DNA of 64,000 nt, taken from NCBI GenBank assembly GCA_964614575.1, contig CAZTLX010000003.1:1-64000 (forward strand), read 5' to 3'. Position numbers and translations under genes: made by a program. Below the pieces are notes generated by a model. The model was given only the letters and a program-made list of their open reading frames with translations. It was not told the origin of the DNA and ran no database searches. Numbering within the stretch: position 1 is the stretch's first letter; each line of letters begins with the position of its first letter. Below, in pieces: positions 29,442 to 37,079 of the stretch. The DNA is from JBGTLW01 sp964614575. Lineage in GTDB: Bacteria > Planctomycetota > Phycisphaerae > Phycisphaerales > Phycisphaeraceae.

Positions 29442-29470
29442 CCGCCGAAGCATGCTGCGCATCGGCGGGC
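29442..29470. repeat. Stem-loop repeat, family 3, short copy
   Basis: CCGCCGAAGC pairs with GCATCGGCGG around an inner ATGCTGC. This is the core of the larger element seen at 57974-58060, in the opposite orientation. It lies 11 bases after the HTH protein stop and ahead of psd. Confidence 0.6.
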
Positions 29471-29480
29471 TTGTGGCCGA

Positions 29481-30392
29481 TCAGCGGGAGCCGACGGCCT
29501 TGCCGATGAACATCCCGATGACGCCGAGCAGGATCGAGACCACCAGCAGCCCGCCGCACCAGATGTAGATCGAGTTGGGGTTGCTGGTCATCAGTTCGGT
29601 GATCTGGCTGCGTGCCCCGGCTAAGGCGGCGACGACCGCCAGCAAGCCGAGGATCAGCGTCAAGGTCGTGCCCAGGAACATCCCGGTCGCCAGGCCGGAG
29701 CCGGCGGGATCGTAAGGCTCTGCCGCGACCGCATACGTCACCGGCGCCCCGCCACCGACGGGTGCCGCCGCGGAAGGCTCCACCGGCGAAGGCTCGCCGA
29801 GGTTTTCCAGACCCGACGGGCCGGACGCGCCGGTTTCCATCGAGATCGCGCCTTCGAACACGCCGGACGACCCGGCCGCGGAATCGAGCTTGGCGTCCGA
29901 CGCCTCGCCGCCGCCGGGATAGATCTCATCGAGCAGCTCGGCCCCGAGCGAGGTGTCGTCCGACTCGCGGGTCAGATCGAGCAGGCCCGAACCCGATCCT
30001 ACCGATTCGAGCGCGAGGTCTTCATCGCCCAGCGACGGCGCGGTGACCTGTGTCTGGGCCATGGGGTCGGCGGGAGTGACTTCGCCGGCATCGAAGACCG
30101 AGACGCCGGTGGCTTCGCGGGGGTCTTCGCGGCGGGGTTTGGCCGGGCCGCCGAAGCGGGAACTGTCGGATTTGAGGTCGATCGCGTCGGTGTCGCCGGA
30201 GTCGGCCAGCGAGATGCCGGTGCCCGAAGCGCCGCTGTTGGCCAGGGCATCGACCTGATCACGCTTGAACATCAGCTTGTCACGGTCACGGAACTGCTGC
30301 AGCTTGCCTTCCGAAGCCATCTGCTTGACCGTGTCGGCACCAAGCCCCAGCTTCGCGGCCGCTTCTTCCAGCGTGTAAAACATCTTCGCCAT
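29481..30392 (-). CDS. Excisionase-type HTH domain fused to C-terminal membrane helices
   Basis: The 303-residue protein starts MAKMFYTLEEAAAKLGLGAD, an excisionase/MerR-like winged helix, with a basic wing to about residue 45. A long acidic, Gly/Ser-rich linker of about 170 residues follows. The end has two membrane helices (GMFLGTTLTLILGLLAVVAA and a second, WCGGLLVVSILLGVIGMFIG). A cytoplasmic HTH tethered to the membrane suggests a sensor or DNA anchor, which is inference. GGAG lies upstream of the ATG. A strong promoter is about 95 bases upstream. Confidence 0.75.
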   Translation of the reverse strand: MAKMFYTLEEAAAKLGLGADTVKQMASEGKLQQFRDRDKLMFKRDQVDALANSGASGTGISLADSGDTDAIDLKSDSSRFGGPAKPRREDPREATGVSVFDAGEVTPADPMAQTQVTAPSLGDEDLALESVGSGSGLLDLTRESDDTSLGAELLDEIYPGGGEASDAKLDSAAGSSGVFEGAISMETGASGPSGLENLGEPSPVEPSAAAPVGGGAPVTYAVAAEPYDPAGSGLATGMFLGTTLTLILGLLAVVAALAGARSQITELMTSNPNSIYIWCGGLLVVSILLGVIGMFIGKAVGSR

Positions 30393-30484
30393 GACCAATG
30401 ACTCCGTGAGGCGCAGGAGGGACATACCAGTTGCGTCGCTCGCCTTTGCGGCGAGCCGGGACGGGTACGCCCCGCAGCTTAATT

Positions 30485-30513
30485 ATCATAAGTCCAGCCC
30501 GCACCGATGACAA
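30485..30513 (-). promoter_or_regulatory. Promoter of the HTH-membrane protein
   Basis: TTGTCA and TATGAT are separated by exactly 17 bases on the minus strand. The predicted leader is roughly 85 bases. A second -10-like GATAAT overlaps. Confidence 0.55.
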
Positions 30514-30563
30514 GGCCAACCGCCGCCACCCGTTTCATTCCCCACCCCCCGACCCTTCCGCCC

Positions 30564-30628
30564 AAGCCCACCGATCGAAGCGCCGCGAAGCTTCGGCGGG
30601 GTATCTGGCAGGTTATTTCAGAAGCCCC
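30564..30628 (+). repeat. Stem-loop repeat, family 3, diverged copy
   Basis: The block runs from AAGCCCACCGATCG through GCTTCGGCGGGGTATCTGG to GGTTATTTCAGAAGCCCC. The right arm matches the terminal repeat of the 57974-58060 element with one inserted base. The left arm is eroded. It lies 48 bases before the metallophosphoesterase start. Confidence 0.6.
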
Positions 30629-30676
30629 GACTCCACCCGCTTTGACGCCCTCCCCCCCGGCACCGACACTGCCCCC

Positions 30677-31498
30677 ATGCCCGCCACCCGCAGCCTCCTC
30701 GAACCGCTTGACCTCACGCTCCCGGCCCTGCCGCCGGGGCTCAACGGGCTGCGGCTGGCCCACCTGAGCGATTTCCACGTCCGAAAGACCGATCGCCGAT
30801 TCGACCGCCTGCTTAGCCGACTGGCCGCGACCCGGCTGGACCTGCTCCTGCTCACCGGTGATTACCAGGACCGCACCGCCCCAGCCGAGCCGGCGCTGGC
30901 GCTGCTCGAACGCCTCGCCGCCGAGGTCAAGCCTGCATTGGGCATCTTCGGGGTCTGGGGCAACCACGATTCCGCCAAACTCCGCGAGGCCAGCCTCGGC
31001 CTGCCGATCCGCTGGCTGGTCGATGAAGCGGTCGGGCTGGAATCGCGGCCCATCGACCTGCTCGGGCTCTGCGGCGGGGTCCACGATGAAGACCCCGACA
31101 GCGTGCCGCTGGCGATGAGCACCGCGGCGCTTGACGCGGCCGACGAGGCCACGGAGGCAACGCCCCGGCGGCTGCGGCTGCTGCTCGCGCATCACCCGCA
31201 ACAGATCGTCACCGCCGCCGACCTGCGCGCCGACCTGATGTTCTGCGGGCACACGCACGGCGGGCAGGTCCGCATCCCGCCCGGCATCGCCCTGCACCAC
31301 GGCACCGACCTGCCGCTGAATATGGCCGCCGGCCTGCTCCGCTGCCGCGACACGCTCGGCGTCATCAGCCGCGGCCTCGGGGAATCGCACCTGCCCCTCC
31401 GCATCGCCTGCCCCCGCCAGGCCATCATCTGCACCCTCCGCTCCGGCCCCCGCCCCGGCACCCACACCGACAGCATCGAGTTGATCCGCGGGTGGTGA
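30677..31498 (+). CDS. Metallophosphoesterase, YkuE-like
   Basis: The 273-residue protein has the full motif set of the calcineurin-like fold: LAHLSDFHV, LTGDYQD, VWGNHDS, LLAHHPQQ and FCGHTHGGQV. The closing GHTHGGQ and the arrangement resemble YkuE-type enzymes, often active on lipid-linked phosphates. There is no signal peptide with the chosen ATG. Upstream in-frame codons run back through the family 3 repeat and are not counted. It is unrelated in detail to the phosphoesterase near 8.5 kb. Confidence 0.85.
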   Translation: MPATRSLLEPLDLTLPALPPGLNGLRLAHLSDFHVRKTDRRFDRLLSRLAATRLDLLLLTGDYQDRTAPAEPALALLERLAAEVKPALGIFGVWGNHDSAKLREASLGLPIRWLVDEAVGLESRPIDLLGLCGGVHDEDPDSVPLAMSTAALDAADEATEATPRRLRLLLAHHPQQIVTAADLRADLMFCGHTHGGQVRIPPGIALHHGTDLPLNMAAGLLRCRDTLGVISRGLGESHLPLRIACPRQAIICTLRSGPRPGTHTDSIELIRGW

Positions 31499-31502
31499 GA
31501 CG

Positions 31503-31558
31503 CCAAACCGGAAACCGGAAACCCGAAGCCCGAAACCCGAACTTCGAAATCCGAAAGA
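31503..31558 (+). repeat. Heptanucleotide repeat array
   Basis: Eight seven-base units run in phase, from CCAAACC through GGAAACC and CGAAACC to CGAAATC and CGAAAGA. The last units are nearly the same as the array near 2820. A short counter-array on the other strand (GGTTTCGGGTTTC at 31680-31692) lies beyond the neighbouring family 3 element. All of it sits between the convergent phosphoesterase and yifB genes. Confidence 0.75.
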
Positions 31559-31587
31559 ACTCCAAATAGTCAACTAAGACCCCGATA

Positions 31588-31661
31588 TAACCAGCCCAAG
31601 CCCGCTGATGCGCAGCGCAGCGGAGCTTCGGCGGGATGTCCCGCAGGTGATTCAGAAAACC
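31588..31661 (+). repeat. Stem-loop repeat, family 3
   Basis: ATAACC, CCAAGCCCGCTGATGCGCAG and GCAGCGGAGCTTCGGCGGG are followed by GGTGATTCAG. The core matches the 57974-58060 element with only a few changes. The stem CCCGCTGA/TTCGGCGGG remains paired through one wobble. Confidence 0.65.
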
Positions 31662-31690
31662 CTATGACGTGTTCTTTGAGGTTTCGGGTT

Positions 31691-33208
31691 TCACAACTGC
31701 CGATCCAGCAGCCGGTACTGAATCGCCTCGGCCACATGGTGCGCCGCGACCCGTTCCTCGCCCTCCACATCCGCGATCGTCCGCGACACCCGCCGGATCT
31801 TGTCGTACGCCCGCGCGCTGAGATTCAGCTCCTTCATCGCCGCCTCCAACAGCGAACGTGCGTTGTCATCGAGCACGACGAGCTTGTCCAACTCGCGCCC
31901 GCCCAGCGTGCTGTTGGCCCGCAGCGGCCCGCCGTTGCGTTTGGTCTGGATGCGTCGCGCCTCGGTCACCTGTTGACGCAGCGTCGCCGAGTCGGTGCCG
32001 TCGGCTTTGCCGGTCAGTTCCTTGTATGCGATGCGCGGCACCTCGACATGGATATCGACACGGTCGATCAACGGCCCGCTGAGCTTGCCCAGGTAGCGCT
32101 GCATCTGCCGATGGCTGACCTCGTCGGTCGGGCCGTCACCCTTGGGCGTCGGGTTCATCGCGCCGACGAGCATGAACCGCGCGGGGAAACGGATGGTGCC
32201 CTGCGCGCGGGCGATGGTGACCTCGCCGTCTTCGAGCGGCTGGCGCAGCGTTTCGAGCACGGCTCTGGGGAACTCGGGCATCTCATCGAGAAACAGCACG
32301 CCGTGGTGCGCGAGGCTGACCTCGCCCGGCCGCGGGATCGCCCCGCCGCCGATGACCGCGACGCTGGAGGCGGTGTGGTGCGGCGTGCGCACCGGGCGCT
32401 GGCCCAGCAACGCCGTGCCCCGCGGCACCTTGCCGACCGCCGAGTAGATGCGTGTCACTTCGAGCGCCTCGTCGCCGGACATCGGCGGGAGGATGCCCGG
32501 CAGGCGCTTGGCGAGCATCGACTTGCCCGTCCCCGCCGGGCCGATCATCAGCACATTATGGTTCCCGGCCGCGGCGATCATCAGCGCCCGCTTGACCGCT
32601 TCCTGCCCACGGACATCGATAAAGTCCAACTCGCCGCGCCCGGACGCCGCTTGCGCCGGCGTGCCGTTGGTGTGGGCGAGCGGTTCGATGTCGTGTTGTT
32701 CGTTGAGGAAGCCGACGACGGAGGCGAGCGTGTCGGCGGGGTACACGTTCACACCCTCCACCGCTGAGGCCTCATGCGCGTTGTCGGTCGGCACGACCAC
32801 GCCGTCGAGCTTCATGGTGCGGCAGAGCAGCGCGAGGTTGATCACGCCGTGGATCGGCCGCAGCCGGCCGTCGAGCGCCAGCTCTCCCGCGAACAGCAGC
32901 TCGCGGTGCCGCCGCGTCTGGATGGCCCGCTCGGCAAGAAGCAGGCCCACGGCGATGGGCAGGTCGTACACCGGGCCGCTCTTGGCGATGTCGGCGGGGG
33001 CGAGATTGACCAGCAGCCGGGCCATGGGGAACGGATATCCGCTGTTGGTGATCGCCGAGCGCGTGCGTTCGATGGATTCCTTGACCGCCGCATCCGGCAA
33101 GCCAACGATCGTGGTTTTCGGAAGACCCTTGTCCGCGACATCGACCTCGACCTCGCACGCGATCGGGTCGATGCCTTGAAGGACGAAGCTATGCACCTGG
33201 GCGAGCAT
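31691..33208 (-). CDS. yifB: YifB/ComM-family magnesium chelatase-like ATPase
   Basis: ComM/YifB is a hexameric AAA+ helicase that helps branch migration during natural transformation. The 505-residue protein has the Lon-protease-like N-terminal domain (VVGLPDAAVKESIERTRSAI, corresponding here to IVGLPDAAVKES), Walker A GPAGTGKSML, Walker B HHGVLFLDEMPEF, and the C-terminal helical domain NLSARAYDKIRRVSRTIAD. The usual NPCPCG cysteine motif is replaced by NPTPKGDG, so the small zinc site is missing. A TATACT box nine bases before the ATG suggests a very short leader. Confidence 0.92.
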   Translation of the reverse strand: MLAQVHSFVLQGIDPIACEVEVDVADKGLPKTTIVGLPDAAVKESIERTRSAITNSGYPFPMARLLVNLAPADIAKSGPVYDLPIAVGLLLAERAIQTRRHRELLFAGELALDGRLRPIHGVINLALLCRTMKLDGVVVPTDNAHEASAVEGVNVYPADTLASVVGFLNEQHDIEPLAHTNGTPAQAASGRGELDFIDVRGQEAVKRALMIAAAGNHNVLMIGPAGTGKSMLAKRLPGILPPMSGDEALEVTRIYSAVGKVPRGTALLGQRPVRTPHHTASSVAVIGGGAIPRPGEVSLAHHGVLFLDEMPEFPRAVLETLRQPLEDGEVTIARAQGTIRFPARFMLVGAMNPTPKGDGPTDEVSHRQMQRYLGKLSGPLIDRVDIHVEVPRIAYKELTGKADGTDSATLRQQVTEARRIQTKRNGGPLRANSTLGGRELDKLVVLDDNARSLLEAAMKELNLSARAYDKIRRVSRTIADVEGEERVAAHHVAEAIQYRLLDRQL

Positions 33209-33237
33209 CGGGAGGGAGTATACAGGTTCAAAGCTCT

Positions 33238-33810
33238 TTAGCGGAAAGGAGGCTCAAAACGATTCGACCGTCCGCATTCCGGGCAGTCTCCGCTCGGTGT
33301 CGCCCTCAAGTCATAGCCACAGACAACACATCGGCGCTCGGTAACAGAACGTCCTTCGCGCCATCGTAACACCGCTGCGTGACTCAGCACGCAGAGCGCC
33401 AGGCCTGCAATCGCCACGGGAAGCGGTAATAGATACATGCCGAACAGCCGTTCATTCACGCCGTGCATCGGTATCAACATCACCCCCATAGATAATGACA
33501 CGGCACCGAGCATCAACAGACCGCCCCACATCGCCAGCAGCACGTTTGCGGATGCGACGCTACGAAGCAGCGTGAGAGGAGAAAAAATGAACAACAGCGA
33601 GGGAAAGGTAGCCGTTACCAGTACGCTTGGGCTGGTAAAGCCTAATAGCAACGCCACTGCCAAGACTTCGAACCCTTGCAGTGTCACGGGGGAACCCGGA
33701 GCAATGAACTCACCATGGTAAACGGGGAGCAGCATGATAAGCGCACCCGCAGCCCAGGCGATGCCCAGCAGCCTCACCCCCCAACGCCGGAATGCCTGTT
33801 GCTTGCTCAT
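33238..33810 (-). CDS. Membrane protein with C-terminal zinc ribbon
   Basis: The 190-residue protein has four predicted membrane helices followed by a cytoplasmic tail with CVVCGYDLRATPSGDCPECG. Paired CxxC and CPEC form a zinc ribbon of the kind that recurs in many planctomycete membrane proteins. The gene has noticeably lower GC and more varied codon use than its neighbours. No function is known to me. Confidence 0.75.
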   Translation of the reverse strand: MSKQQAFRRWGVRLLGIAWAAGALIMLLPVYHGEFIAPGSPVTLQGFEVLAVALLLGFTSPSVLVTATFPSLLFIFSPLTLLRSVASANVLLAMWGGLLMLGAVSLSMGVMLIPMHGVNERLFGMYLLPLPVAIAGLALCVLSHAAVLRWREGRSVTERRCVVCGYDLRATPSGDCPECGRSNRFEPPFR

Positions 33811-33977
33811 TGATCAACCATGACGCCTGGATGCAAAGGAAGGATAAGTAACTTCCAGATCAATCCCTTGAAACACACATCTGTGAAATGGGGCGAGCAT
33901 CCCCCGAGGATAGCGGATGGGGCGTGGGCGGGCTCACGGGGCCGGTCTCAGGGCGACCCAGACGGGCCGCGCAAGAT

Positions 33978-33996
33978 GGGCGGTGAACAGCCCGCC
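33978..33996. terminator. Hairpin after the GH39-like gene
   Basis: GGGCGG and CCCGCC pair around the loop TGAACAG, 12 bases past the GH39-like stop. There is no U-tract, so the terminator role is tentative. Confidence 0.35.
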
Positions 33997-34007
33997 GCCT
34001 GGGGCCG

Positions 34008-35303
34008 CTAGTCGGGGAGCTTGAGCGTTGAGGCGTCAACGTACTGTGGGCTGCCCGAGAGCGTCAGTGTCAGTTTGCCCTCGATCGGCACGAGAGTTGT
34101 CTTCTCCCCGAGCATGGCGACGGTGGCCACGGGGGTGTCGGCCGTCACGCCCAGCTCGATGTCGTGCGTGGCCTTCTCGTCGGTGGTCCACACGGCGAGC
34201 ATCCGCTGATCACCGTTCTGGAAGAGCACCACGTAGTTGCCCTCGCCAAAGCCTTCGAGCCGGCGCTGGCAGGTGTATCCGTTGAGCGTGTCGGTGATGG
34301 TCTTGAAGGCGGTCAGGGCCGGCGTTGCGGAATCGTCTCGACGGATCAGGCCCTTGTCGCCACGCGTCGATTCGCTGCGCGACTTCCACTCGTAGTGCAT
34401 ATTCAGCGGCCAGCCGCACATCATCGAAACGAGGTAGTTCCGCACGACCGCCTCGGCCTGGAGCACCTCGCGTCTGGCGTGGTCGGTCTCGTCCCAGTGA
34501 TTGAACTGGACGTTGATGCCGTACTCGGTCTGCACCAGCGGGAAGCCCTTCTCGGCCCCGTGGCGCTTGACCTGTTCCTGCAGGTCGTGATGGCGCTGGA
34601 TGTTCAGCTCGACGTCGTCGTTGGTGGCCGGGTCGCCGTAAGCGTGGAACGAGATTGCGTCGGTGTTTTCGAGCATGCCTTGCTTGAGGCACGTCTCCAG
34701 CCAGTCGATGGTCTTTTGCCAACCGATGTTGATCACCGCGCCGCCGCCGAGGATGATGCAGTCCGGATCGGCCTCGCGCATGCGCTTTACGGCCAGATTC
34801 TGCATGAGCATGAAGTCCTCGGCCCGGCCCTCGATGGTTTCCTTGTCGCTGCGGAAAAAGCGGCTGTTCGCCTCGTTCCAGACCTCTAAAACAACCTTAC
34901 GGCCTTTATATCGTTTGGCGAGGGCGGCGGCGTAGTTCGCGAACCCCTCGCGCGCGACCTCGGTGCTGACGTCCATCCGATGCCGGTCCGGCTCGTAGAG
35001 CGTATTCCCGAAGGCGAGGGTGATCATCAGGCCCAGACCCGCCTCCTCGCACTTGGCCAGCAACTTGTCGCCGGAGGTGAAATCATAGACGCCCTTCTCC
35101 TGCTCGATGTTGTTCCACGCTACACCCCTGCGGACCCACCTGAAACCCGAGTCGTGGATGCGCTGGAAGTCCACTTCCTCCAGCTTCTGGCCGGGGATGC
35201 ACACCCCCAGCGACTGCGGCACGGTCGTCGGTGGCAACTCCTGGGCGCGAACAGAACCGGCGACCCCCACAATGGTGAGTAAGCTGAGAATGAGCGACTT
35301 CAT
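34008..35303 (-). CDS. Secreted glycoside hydrolase, GH39/GH5-like clan A
   Basis: The 431-residue protein has a signal peptide (MKSLILSLLTIVGVAGSVRA). A TIM barrel of clan GH-A follows, with FRWVRRGVAWNNIEQEKGVYDF and the acid/base motif EVWNEANSRFF. A second glutamate in PLVQTEYGIN is the likely nucleophile. The C-terminal 90 residues form a small beta domain. The fold points to GH39 or a near relative, acting on xylan- or mannan-type glycans outside the cytoplasm. GAGGAT lies upstream of the ATG; a longer reading would run antisense through the GH130 gene. It diverges from GH130. Confidence 0.85.
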   Translation of the reverse strand: MKSLILSLLTIVGVAGSVRAQELPPTTVPQSLGVCIPGQKLEEVDFQRIHDSGFRWVRRGVAWNNIEQEKGVYDFTSGDKLLAKCEEAGLGLMITLAFGNTLYEPDRHRMDVSTEVAREGFANYAAALAKRYKGRKVVLEVWNEANSRFFRSDKETIEGRAEDFMLMQNLAVKRMREADPDCIILGGGAVINIGWQKTIDWLETCLKQGMLENTDAISFHAYGDPATNDDVELNIQRHHDLQEQVKRHGAEKGFPLVQTEYGINVQFNHWDETDHARREVLQAEAVVRNYLVSMMCGWPLNMHYEWKSRSESTRGDKGLIRRDDSATPALTAFKTITDTLNGYTCQRRLEGFGEGNYVVLFQNGDQRMLAVWTTDEKATHDIELGVTADTPVATVAMLGEKTTLVPIEGKLTLTLSGSPQYVDASTLKLPD

Positions 35304-35447
35304 GTTTATTGATCCTCGTGAGGGTAGAGTCAAATATATTTTAGCTTGAGTTGATTCTCTGATTCGAACAAGCCAGAGAGGCATATGAATTAACGGTAGC
35401 GAGTTTTGTGCTGCGACGCGAGGGGAGCCTTGCGATAGACTCCGTGG
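35304..35447. promoter_or_regulatory. Divergent control region of the GH39-like and GH130 genes
   Basis: The spacer is AT-rich for this genome around 35325-35395. It contains TAAAATATAT on the minus strand and a direct repeat GATTC-TCT-GATTC at about 35353. A regulator could control both genes here; no match to a named operator is claimed. Confidence 0.4.
35436..35441 (+). promoter_or_regulatory. -10-like box six bases before the GH130 start
   Basis: TAGACT ends six bases before the GH130 ATG. As at folK and hicB, no ribosome-binding site lies in between. Confidence 0.35.
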
Positions 35448-36449
35448 ATGACGCCCCCCCTCGACCCCACCGGTCCGCTGACCTCGCACCCGTGCATCAC
35501 CCGGCACCCGGACAATCCGGTGCTGACCGCCGAGGATGTGCCCTACGACGCGACGCTGATCTTCAACGCCGGCATCGCGAAGTGGCAGGATCGCTACGTC
35601 ATGGTTTTCCGCAACGACTGGTTGCCGCCGGGCGACACGCACTTCCGCGGCGAGAACACCAGCCTCGGCCTGGCGTGGTCGGACGACGGCATCAAGTGGC
35701 GGGTCGAGCCCGAGCCGTGCTGGAAGGTGACGACCGACGAAATCCGCCGCGTGTATGACCCGCGCCTCACCGTAATCGATGGCGTCATGCACATCTGCTT
35801 CGCGATGGACACGCAACACGGCGTGCGCGGCGGCATCGCGATCACCGACGACTTCAAACGCTTCGAGATTCAAACGCTCTCGGCCCCCGACAACCGCAAC
35901 ATGGTGCTGTTCCCGCAGAAGATCAACGGGCAATACGTGCGGCTGGAGCGGCCGATGCCCGTGTACTCGCGCGGCCGCGACCGCTTCGACATCTGGCTGA
36001 GCACCTCGCCCGACCTGATTCACTGGGGCAACACGCAACTTGTGCTCGGCGTGGAGCAGGTCGCGTTCGCCAACGACAAACTCGGGCCCGCCGCGCCGCC
36101 GGTGCTGACCAAGCGGGGCTGGCTCACGACATTTCACTCGGTCGATCGCGACGAGACCCGCGGGAAGAACGGCTGGGAAGCGAAGTGGCAGAAGCGCTAC
36201 TGCGCCGGGATCATGCTGCTGGACCGCGACGAGCCTTGGAAAGTCATCGCCCGCTGCTCGACGCCATTGCTCGCGCCCGAAGCGAAGTACGAGACGGGCG
36301 AGGGCTTTCGCAATGACGTGATCTTCCCCGGCGGGATGATTTTGGAGGATTCGGGTGAGGTGAAGATTTACTACGGTGCCGCCGACACGGTCGAGTGCCT
36401 GGCCACGGCAAACGTGGATGACCTGCTCGCGGCGTGCGAAGCGGCGTAA
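35448..36449 (+). CDS. GH130 family beta-mannoside phosphorylase-like protein
   Basis: GH130 enzymes split beta-1,4- or beta-1,2-mannosides with phosphate, releasing mannose-1-phosphate. The 333-residue protein shows the five-bladed propeller pattern: HPDNPVLTAEDVPYDATLIFNAG, VYDPRLTVIDGVMHICFAMD with the catalytic aspartate, RLERPMPVYSRG for phosphate contact, and VIFPGGMILEDSGEVKIYYGAADT. It lacks a signal peptide, so it would act on imported oligosaccharides. The divergent secreted hydrolase suggests a small mannan-use locus. Confidence 0.92.
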   Translation: MTPPLDPTGPLTSHPCITRHPDNPVLTAEDVPYDATLIFNAGIAKWQDRYVMVFRNDWLPPGDTHFRGENTSLGLAWSDDGIKWRVEPEPCWKVTTDEIRRVYDPRLTVIDGVMHICFAMDTQHGVRGGIAITDDFKRFEIQTLSAPDNRNMVLFPQKINGQYVRLERPMPVYSRGRDRFDIWLSTSPDLIHWGNTQLVLGVEQVAFANDKLGPAAPPVLTKRGWLTTFHSVDRDETRGKNGWEAKWQKRYCAGIMLLDRDEPWKVIARCSTPLLAPEAKYETGEGFRNDVIFPGGMILEDSGEVKIYYGAADTVECLATANVDDLLAACEAA

Positions 36450-36453
36450 TCGC

Positions 36454-36479
36454 GTTTAGCAGGCGGCACGAAGTGCCCT
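36454..36479 (+). repeat. Stem-loop repeat, family 1
   Basis: GTTTAGCAGGC leads into GGCACGAAGTGCC and CT, four bases after the GH130 stop codon. It is the best match to the copy after sdhB. Confidence 0.7.
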
Positions 36480-36551
36480 CAATCAACCGCCCGGCCGACA
36501 CGTGATGCCCGGAACCCGCAACCGAGTATTGCGTTCGTGGCAATGCGCGGC

Positions 36552-36557
36552 GATAAT
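36552..36557 (+). promoter_or_regulatory. -10-like box six bases before hicB
   Basis: GATAAT ends six bases before the hicB ATG, leaving no room for a ribosome-binding site. A leaderless transcript is likely. Confidence 0.4.
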
Positions 36558-36563
36558 TAAGCT

Positions 36564-36785
36564 ATGCATCGTTCGTTGACCGCCATCCTGACGCGTGAGA
36601 ATGATGGCTTCGTCGCCCTTTGCCCCGAGGTCGATGTCGCCAGTCAAGGCGACACCGTCGAGCAAGCGAAGCGCAATCTTCAGGAGGCGGTCGAGCTCTT
36701 CTTCGAGTGTGCCTCGCCCGAGGAAGTGCGCGAACGACTTTCCTCCGAATCCTATGTTTCGCCGATGGAGGTCAAGGTTGCCTAA
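36564..36785 (+). CDS. hicB: HicB-type antitoxin
   Basis: HicB neutralises the HicA mRNA-cleaving toxin through a degenerate RNase H-like fold. The 73-residue protein begins LTAILTRENDGFVALCPEVDVASQGDT, the family core, and continues EQAKRNLQEAVELFFE. No C-terminal DNA-binding domain is present, so this is the short HicB form. The hicA-like reading frame begins eight bases before its stop. Because hicA is frameshifted as sequenced, the antitoxin may be an orphan. Confidence 0.88.
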   Translation: MHRSLTAILTRENDGFVALCPEVDVASQGDTVEQAKRNLQEAVELFFECASPEEVRERLSSESYVSPMEVKVA

Positions 36786-36998
36786 GCTTACGACCTTATC
36801 CGGAGCCGAAGTGTGTCGCATCCTTGAAGCCCATCAATTCGCCTGCGTACGCCAGAGAGGCAGCCACGCCATCATGCAACGATGCACGGAATGTCCACGA
36901 TCACGGTTCCGGTCCCCCCTCACAAAGAACTGCGGATCGGCACTTTGAGGTCGATCATCCGGCAGAGCAACCTGCCGGTCTCAGCCTTCACAAAGTAG
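36778..36998 (+). pseudogene. hicA: HicA-type toxin with a one-base frameshift
   Basis: Starting at a TTG that overlaps the hicB end, the frame reads PKLTTLSGAEVCRILEAHQF and then RQRGSHAIMQR, including the catalytic histidine of GSH. At about 36881 the frame must shift by one base. It then continues STITVPVPPHKELRIG and TLRSIIRQSNLPVSAFTK to a stop, a normal HicA end. One missing base joins the halves into 73 residues, the usual HicA length. Either the toxin is inactivated in this strain, or this is a sequencing error. Confidence 0.85.
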
Positions 36999-37079
36999 TA
37001 CCGGTCCAAACCAGCCGGTTGAAGTTGAGCGATGACACCCGTTGATGGCCGGGCTTTGACGGGACGGGGCATCGCAAAC

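Noticed and set aside
33811..34007. Small structured RNA between the zinc-ribbon and GH39-like genes
   Set aside because: Only one short GC hairpin is clear, and no known RNA signature is visible.
34008..36137. A 709-codon reading for the GH39-like gene
   Set aside because: The first 278 codons run antisense through GH130. The signal peptide and ribosome-binding site place the start at 35303.
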